9,348 bases of DNA from Nitrososphaerota archaeon. GTDB taxonomy: Archaea; Thermoproteota; Nitrososphaeria; Nitrososphaerales; Nitrososphaeraceae. Positions 6,050 to 9,348 of this stretch are shown one piece after another. Within the stretch, counting starts at the first letter, position 1; each line of letters begins with the position of its first letter. The notes under the pieces were generated by a model. The model worked only from the letters and a program-made list of their open reading frames with translations. It made no database searches and was not told the origin of the DNA. The position numbers and the translations under genes are program-made. The stretch is taken from the NCBI GenBank assembly GCA_005877345.1, contig VBPR01000063.1, positions 1 through 9,348 of the forward strand, read 5' to 3'.

Positions 6050-6342
6050 GCAGAATCAGCGCTCGTTTCTTTGTTTACTGTCGACTCGATCATATCTTTA
6101 ACTTTAAGAACATTATTAGATGAGGTTTGTAATGCTTTGTGCAAAATCTCAAGCGGCTTGGATTTTTTTGTTACGATCCTAAAACTAAACTCCTCCTTTA
6201 ATTGGTGTTTCAATACAACACCCGCAAATTCTACCTCCTTTTCATTTAATAGTTCATGTTGCACAATGTATAAAATCGAAATATCTTCGCTAACCTTCAA
6301 ATTGATTTCATTTGATTTATAATTTTCTAACTCCGCTTGCAT
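6046..6342 (-). CDS. rpoL: DNA-directed RNA polymerase subunit L (Rpo11)
   Basis: RpoL pairs with RpoD (Rpo3) in the assembly platform of archaeal RNA polymerase, like eukaryotic RPB11 and one half of the bacterial alpha dimer. The 98-residue product shows the family core ISILYIVQHELLNEKEVEFAG (residues about 22-42), which corresponds to the helix with the LGNLLRxxLL-type motif, followed by a strand with FSFRIVTK and a long C-terminal helix (EILHKALQTSSNNVLKVKDMI). The core is rather divergent, lacking the common DHTLGN wording. The start is ATG 6340-6342, with a TATA element about 27 bp upstream. It heads the rpoL-tfs operon and is divergent from an unrecognised gene at 6395. Confidence 0.85.
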   Translation of the reverse strand: MQAELENYKSNEINLKVSEDISILYIVQHELLNEKEVEFAGVVLKHQLKEEFSFRIVTKKSKPLEILHKALQTSSNNVLKVKDMIESTVNKETSADSA

Positions 6343-6365
6343 AATACAGACAACTACTTATTGAA

Positions 6366-6378
6366 GATATAAATTATA
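6366..6378. promoter_or_regulatory. Shared bidirectional TATA element between rpoL and the divergent gene
   Basis: The core GATATAAATTATA is nearly self-complementary. Read on the plus strand (ATATAAAT, centre about 6370) it is 25 bp before TTG 6395; read on the minus strand (TTTATATC, centre about 6369) it is 27 bp before ATG 6342. No other TATA-like element fits either gene in the 52-bp gap. One element therefore appears to drive two leaderless transcripts in opposite directions. Confidence 0.6.
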
Positions 6379-6394
6379 CCATCTGCGAGGCTTA

Positions 6395-6904
6395 TTGCAG
6401 AGGAGCTTTATTTCAGATATTAAACTTGGTACATCTCACGAGACCATAAACTCCAATGATACCATGACATTGAGTCTTGGTTTTAAAATAGACGGCCTTA
6501 TAAGAGAAATATTTTCCCAAAAAAATTGGGAAAGAGCATATGATAAACACGATAATGGATTCAGACTTAATGTTTTACTAGAATTAAGAGTATGTAGAAA
6601 GACAGTTTACAATATCAAATTTGTAAGAAAGGCAGTACTATTTTGGACAAGAAATCCAAAATTATCATACAGAGTATGGATCTCGATAATAAAGGACGAA
6701 ACCCCTTATTATCCGCTCGCCATTGAGGAAGCAAAATCACTACTGTTTGATGTAACTAAATCTATAGTACTTGATAGCAATTTACTGAAAAAAGGAGAGA
6801 ATCATATTCAGATCTCTATCAAGGTTTCTTGGGGGAAGCATGTTTATACGGAACGTTCAGATTTGCGCGGAGAGACTAAATTTGTAAATGTTAAAAAATT
6901 GTGA
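6395..6904 (+). CDS. Unrecognised 169-aa cytoplasmic protein
   Basis: I do not recognise this protein. It has no signal peptide, membrane segment or metal-binding motif. The sequence alternates short hydrophobic strands (LNVLLELRV, TVYNIKFVRKAVLFW, YRVWISII) with one amphipathic helix (LAIEEAKSLLFDVTKSIVLD, about 111-130) and ends in a strand-turn pattern GENHIQISIKVSWGKHVY, which suggests a beta-rich fold. Aromatic and basic residues are frequent. The start TTG 6395-6397 is chosen because a TATA element lies 25 bp upstream; the next ATG is codon 24 (6464) and has no promoter at that spacing. It is divergent from rpoL and followed by another unknown gene, so a role linked to transcription or repair is possible but only by position. 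Confidence 0.75.
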   Translation: MQRSFISDIKLGTSHETINSNDTMTLSLGFKIDGLIREIFSQKNWERAYDKHDNGFRLNVLLELRVCRKTVYNIKFVRKAVLFWTRNPKLSYRVWISIIKDETPYYPLAIEEAKSLLFDVTKSIVLDSNLLKKGENHIQISIKVSWGKHVYTERSDLRGETKFVNVKKL

Positions 6905-6940
6905 ATTATTGATTCTTATCTTACCCTACTTTCGTCTTAC

Positions 6941-6948
6941 TATAAATA
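6941..6948 (+). promoter_or_regulatory. TATA box of the 48-aa gene
   Basis: TATAAATA, a near-consensus box, centred about 27 bp before ATG 6972. It decides the start: the frame is open from 6888, but the extra 28 codons overlap the end of the preceding gene and contain the promoter. Confidence 0.65.
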
Positions 6949-6971
6949 TAGTCAATTGTGATGAAAGTCTA

Positions 6972-7118
6972 ATGGCAAAGTTTGATGGTGTCAAAGGGCA
7001 AGAATTATTGGATGTTGAAGAACAAAAGGACGAAATTACATTAATTTTCAAAGATAATCGATTTTTGTTTATTAAAATAGAAAACGGCAAGTTGATCTCT
7101 GATTCAGTACCAGAATGA
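6972..7118 (+). CDS. Unrecognised 48-aa small protein
   Basis: A compact acidic protein, beginning MAKFDGVKGQELLDVEEQ and continuing with two likely beta strands (EITLIFKDN and RFLFIKIENGKL). It has no cysteines, no signal and no membrane segment, so a small all-beta or alpha-beta cytoplasmic protein is expected. The strong TATA box and clean stop before the udg promoter make it a credible gene despite its size. I do not recognise a family. It lies between the other unknown gene and udg, each with its own promoter, so the three are not necessarily an operon. Confidence 0.7.
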   Translation: MAKFDGVKGQELLDVEEQKDEITLIFKDNRFLFIKIENGKLISDSVPE

Positions 7119-7152
7119 ACTGGATTCAAGGACGCTATTAACTATTCCACAG

Positions 7153-7160
7153 TATTTTAG
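7153..7160 (+). promoter_or_regulatory. TATA-like box of udg
   Basis: TATTTTAG centred about 26 bp before TTG 7183, the standard spacing for a leaderless archaeal transcript. It supports the TTG start. Confidence 0.5.
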
Positions 7161-7182
7161 AAAAACTAATACTGTTTAATAA

Positions 7183-7857
7183 TTGACTAATTTGGTTACT
7201 ATAGATAGTATTAACAGAGACATCATCAATTGCACTCGTTGCGAGAGATTAGTTACATACACGCGGCTAGTCGGCAAAAATAAGGTCAAAAGATTTTCAA
7301 ATGATGAATACTGGGCAAGACCAGTTACTGGATTTGGAGATACTCAGGCAAATGTTCTAATTATTGGTCTAGCACCAGGAGCACATGGTGCCAATAGAAC
7401 TGGCAGACTCTTTACCGGGGACCACTCTGGACAGTGGCTAATGAGGGCTTTATATGAAACTGGTTTTTCAAATATCCCAAGAAGTACGTCGACTGATGAT
7501 GGTTTGATCCTGAATAATATTTTCATTAGTTCATGTATCCGGTGTGCACCTCCATCAAATAAACCGCTGAATTCAGAGTTAGCCAACTGTTCAAAGTATC
7601 TTATCTATGAACAAGAATTATTGAAAAGAGTAAAGGTTGTAATAACACTGGGTCATATATCATTTCTAACATATTGTAAGATTAATGATTTGAGAAAATT
7701 AAAATTCTATCATTTAGCCAATTACAGAGTAAATGACAGACATTTGATAGCATCCTATCATCCTAGTCGACATAACACAAATACGCAGAGGTTAACGTGG
7801 GAGATGTGGGTGAAGGTTTTCAAATTAACCAAGATAATACTCTCAAATAATAATTAA
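7183..7857 (+). CDS. udgB: Uracil-DNA glycosylase, family 5 (UDGb)
   Basis: This base-excision-repair enzyme removes uracil (and in this family often hypoxanthine) from DNA. The 224-residue product shows motif A as GLAPGAHGANRTGRLFTGD (about 62-80). An Ala-containing motif in place of the polar catalytic Asp or Asn of other families marks family 5. The second motif is SYHPSRHNTNT (about 191-201) with its conserved His. Four cysteines for a [4Fe-4S] cluster are present: Cys17 and Cys20 near the N-terminus, then Cys121 (with Cys118 nearby) and Cys136. The start is TTG 7183-7185, set by a TATA box 26 bp upstream and by the need to include Cys17. A family 4 enzyme is less likely because of the motif A wording. 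Confidence 0.92.
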   Translation: MTNLVTIDSINRDIINCTRCERLVTYTRLVGKNKVKRFSNDEYWARPVTGFGDTQANVLIIGLAPGAHGANRTGRLFTGDHSGQWLMRALYETGFSNIPRSTSTDDGLILNNIFISSCIRCAPPSNKPLNSELANCSKYLIYEQELLKRVKVVITLGHISFLTYCKINDLRKLKFYHLANYRVNDRHLIASYHPSRHNTNTQRLTWEMWVKVFKLTKIILSNNN

Positions 7858-7904
7858 AGTCTAATGAGAATTGTACTATTGAATCGATAATCAAGGCTAT
7901 ATTG

Positions 7905-7910
7905 TTTTTT
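7905..7910 (+). terminator. T6 run after udg, possible terminator
   Basis: TTTTTT lies about 48 bp past the udg stop, with no stem-loop. Consistent with a U-rich archaeal terminator. The rest of the 160-bp gap to the next gene holds only its promoter. Confidence 0.4.
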
Positions 7911-7987
7911 AATATGGAATCTTATTAATTATTTTGTAAAGAAAATAAATATTTCATCTATGAGTGTTAACTGAAATTCTGCAAACC

Positions 7988-7995
7988 ATTAAAAG
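7988..7995 (+). promoter_or_regulatory. TATA-like box of the CHRD gene
   Basis: ATTAAAAG centred about 27 bp before ATG 8019. No ribosome-binding site is seen, so a leaderless transcript is likely. Confidence 0.45.
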
Positions 7996-8018
7996 ACAGT
8001 AATTTCTTTTAAAAAGTT

Positions 8019-9348
8019 ATGATTGGTAAAGGGTATTTGTCAATATTGTTCACGGTGACAACTATTGTTGGACTTTCGACATTATTGTTAGTGTCAGCAA
8101 TTTCCATTATTCAATGGAGCACCGCACAGGTTACGGTTACAGGTACATTTTCTGCAGATCTTACACCTAGGCAAGGTTCAAATGCAACAGGAAAGGCTAC
8201 ATTAGAACTCCAGGACAATGGAAAGAGCGTAAAGTATGACGTTAGCGCCAGCGGATTAGGCAATGTAAGCGGCGTAACTATTTCGCAGGAGATGGGAAGC
8301 GATAGAGCTGCTGATGTTGTCGCCCTTAAAACTGCCTCTCAAAGTGGTCTCAAGGCAGGTGGAGGGAGTTTGAGTGGTATTTTTACGAAGTCTGACTTGA
8401 TAGGGCCACTAAAGGACAAAGACATTTCAGATTTTGTGAAAGCCATAAATGATGGAAAGATTATTTTCCGCGTATCAACAACCGCTTTCCCATTAGGTGA
8501 AGTTATCGGCAATGTCACTGCAGGCGGCGGTGCTGGTGGCAATATGACTGCTGGTGGTAATATGACTGCTGGTGGCAATGCGACTGCTGGTGGTAATATG
8601 ACTGCTGGTGGCAATGCGACTGCTGGTGGTAATATGACTGCAGGGGGCGGTGCTGGTACAGCTATGAACGCCACAGCTAATGCGACAGGAACAACAATGA
8701 CTCAACCAGAGAGTGTTGTTAGCCCTGCTGCGAACGCTTCAGCTAATGCGACAGAAACAGCTATGGACACAGCAAATGAAGTTGTCAGCACAACTGCAAA
8801 CTCAAAGAATGTTATGGCGAATGTGACCAATAATATGTCTAACGCTACGTCAAATACAAAAGGAACGGCAATTAGTGAGGCAAATAAGATAATTACCGCA
8901 GCTTCAAACGCTTCAGCTAATGCGACAGGAACAACAATGGCTCAACCAGGGACTGTTAGCCCTGCTGCGAACGCTTCAGCTAATGCAACTAATGTGACAG
9001 GAACAACAATGACTCAACCAGCGACTGTTAGCTCTGTGAACGCTTCAGCTAATGCAACTAATGTGACAGGAACAACAATGGCTCAACCAGCGACTGTTAG
9101 CCCTGCTGCGAACGCTTCAGCTAATGCAACTAATGTGACAGGAACAACAATGACTCAACCAGCGACTGTTAGCTCTGTGAACGCTTCAGCTAATGCAACT
9201 AATGCAACAGGAACAACAATGACTCAACCAGCGACTGTTAGCTCTGTGAACGCTTCAGCTAATGCAACTAATGCAACAGGAACAACAATGACTCAACCAG
9301 CGACTGTTAGCTCTGTGAACGCTTCAGCAAATGCAACTAATGCAACAG
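8019..9348 (+). CDS. Secreted CHRD-domain protein with sequon-rich repeat tail (3' end outside window)
   Basis: The frame is open to the window edge, giving 443 residues so far. Residues about 6-33 form a hydrophobic signal or anchor segment, with STAQVTVTG marking its end. Residues about 38-163 match a CHRD (chordin-type) domain: VTVTGTFSADLTP, a central strand KSVKYDVSASGLGNVSGV and the closing FPLGEVIGNV. CHRD domains occur in secreted proteins of many microbes; their exact function is not settled. After residue 165 the protein becomes a low-complexity Ala/Asn/Thr/Gly tail with two repeat types, containing 33 of the 36 N-x-S/T sequons I counted. It is therefore probably a heavily N-glycosylated cell-surface or S-layer-associated protein. 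Any C-terminal membrane anchor or domain lies beyond the window. No cysteine is seen. Confidence 0.88.
   Translation, partial: MIGKGYLSILFTVTTIVGLSTLLLVSAISIIQWSTAQVTVTGTFSADLTPRQGSNATGKATLELQDNGKSVKYDVSASGLGNVSGVTISQEMGSDRAADVVALKTASQSGLKAGGGSLSGIFTKSDLIGPLKDKDISDFVKAINDGKIIFRVSTTAFPLGEVIGNVTAGGGAGGNMTAGGNMTAGGNATAGGNMTAGGNATAGGNMTAGGGAGTAMNATANATGTTMTQPESVVSPAANASANATETAMDTANEVVSTTANSKNVMANVTNNMSNATSNTKGTAISEANKIITAASNASANATGTTMAQPGTVSPAANASANATNVTGTTMTQPATVSSVNASANATNVTGTTMAQPATVSPAANASANATNVTGTTMTQPATVSSVNASANATNATGTTMTQPATVSSVNASANATNATGTTMTQPATVSSVNASANATNAT
8532..8639 (+). repeat. Six tandem 18-bp repeats encoding AGGN(M/A)T
   Basis: Six head-to-tail 18-bp units starting at 8532, each encoding Ala-Gly-Gly-Asn-Met/Ala-Thr, so each contributes one glycosylation sequon. 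Units differ only at the Met/Ala codon (ATG or GCG) and at synonymous Gly codons. The order of middle residues is Met, Met, Ala, Met, Ala, Met. Partial copies (AGGGAG) flank both sides (8520-8537 overlapping the first unit, and 8640-8657). Confidence 0.92.
8907..9348 (+). repeat. Tandem 63/69/72-bp repeats encoding NASANAT(NVT)GTTM-QP units
   Basis: Units begin with AACGCTTCAGCTAATGC at 8907, 8970, 9039, 9111, 9180 and 9249; a seventh with one change (GCAAAT for GCTAAT) starts at 9318 and runs off the window. Spacings are 63, 69, 72, 69, 69 and 69 bases. Two unit types alternate at first: one ends MAQP-TVSPAA, the other MTQPATVSSV. The 69-bp units at 8970 and 9111 are identical, as are those at 9180 and 9249. 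Older, diverged copies lie at 8667 and 8733. All stay in frame. Confidence 0.93.

Noticed and set aside
6071..6322. 83-codon plus-strand frame
   Set aside because: Antisense shadow of rpoL.
7344..7586. 80-codon minus-strand frame
   Set aside because: Antisense shadow of the udg catalytic region.
8339..8705. Two minus-strand frames, one rich in PPAVILP and one in SSHITTS repeats
   Set aside because: Repeat periodicity is inherited from the AGGNMT array of the CHRD gene on the plus strand; no promoter or start context.
8907..9348. CRISPR-like regular repeats
   Set aside because: Repeats are contiguous and coding, without unique spacers, and keep the reading frame.

Overview
The window reads as chromosomal DNA of an AT-rich archaeon, most likely a Thaumarchaeon (Nitrososphaerota) of the soil group I.1b. 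Evidence: a small winged-helix ribosomal protein S25e, the archaea-specific amidotransferase subunit GatD, an archaeal-type asparaginyl-tRNA synthetase, RNA polymerase subunit L, transcript-cleavage factor TFS, an archaeal PCNA, a family 5 uracil-DNA glycosylase and a secreted CHRD-domain protein full of N-glycosylation sequons. Nearly every gene has a TATA-like box about 25-33 bp before its start codon and almost no leader, which fits leaderless archaeal transcription. Genus-level placement is inference.

Layout. 1-200: 3' end of rps25e (+). 201-756: a long stretch with no firm gene, holding two doubtful short minus-strand reading frames. 757-2130: gatD (-). 2131-2494: AT-rich spacer with a perfect 17-bp tandem duplication just upstream of the gatD promoter. 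2495-2725: stand-alone Lrp/AsnC effector-type domain (-). 2860-4167: asnS (-). 4292-4627: small Rieske ferredoxin (+), divergent from asnS. 4783-6342: information-processing cluster on the minus strand, rpoL - tfs - pcna, with rpoL and tfs overlapping by 4 nt. 6395-7118: two unrecognised genes (+), the first divergent from rpoL and apparently sharing one TATA element with it. 7183-7857: udg family 5 (+). 8019-end: a secreted CHRD protein (+), cut by the window edge inside a large, very regular repeat array.

How the genes relate. gatD and asnS both concern amide aminoacyl-tRNAs: AsnRS makes Asn-tRNA directly, while GatD with GatE (not in the window) makes Gln-tRNA by transamidation. rpoL, tfs and pcna supply transcription and replication parts, and UDG repairs deaminated cytosine. 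The CHRD protein is a likely cell-surface glycoprotein.

The most unusual parts are the nested, recently homogenised sequon repeats at the right end, the shared rpoL/hypothetical promoter, the high share of TTG start codons (6 of 11 starts), and the two conserved-looking unknown genes between rpoL and udg. I see no CRISPR, transposon, defence cassette or tRNA gene.
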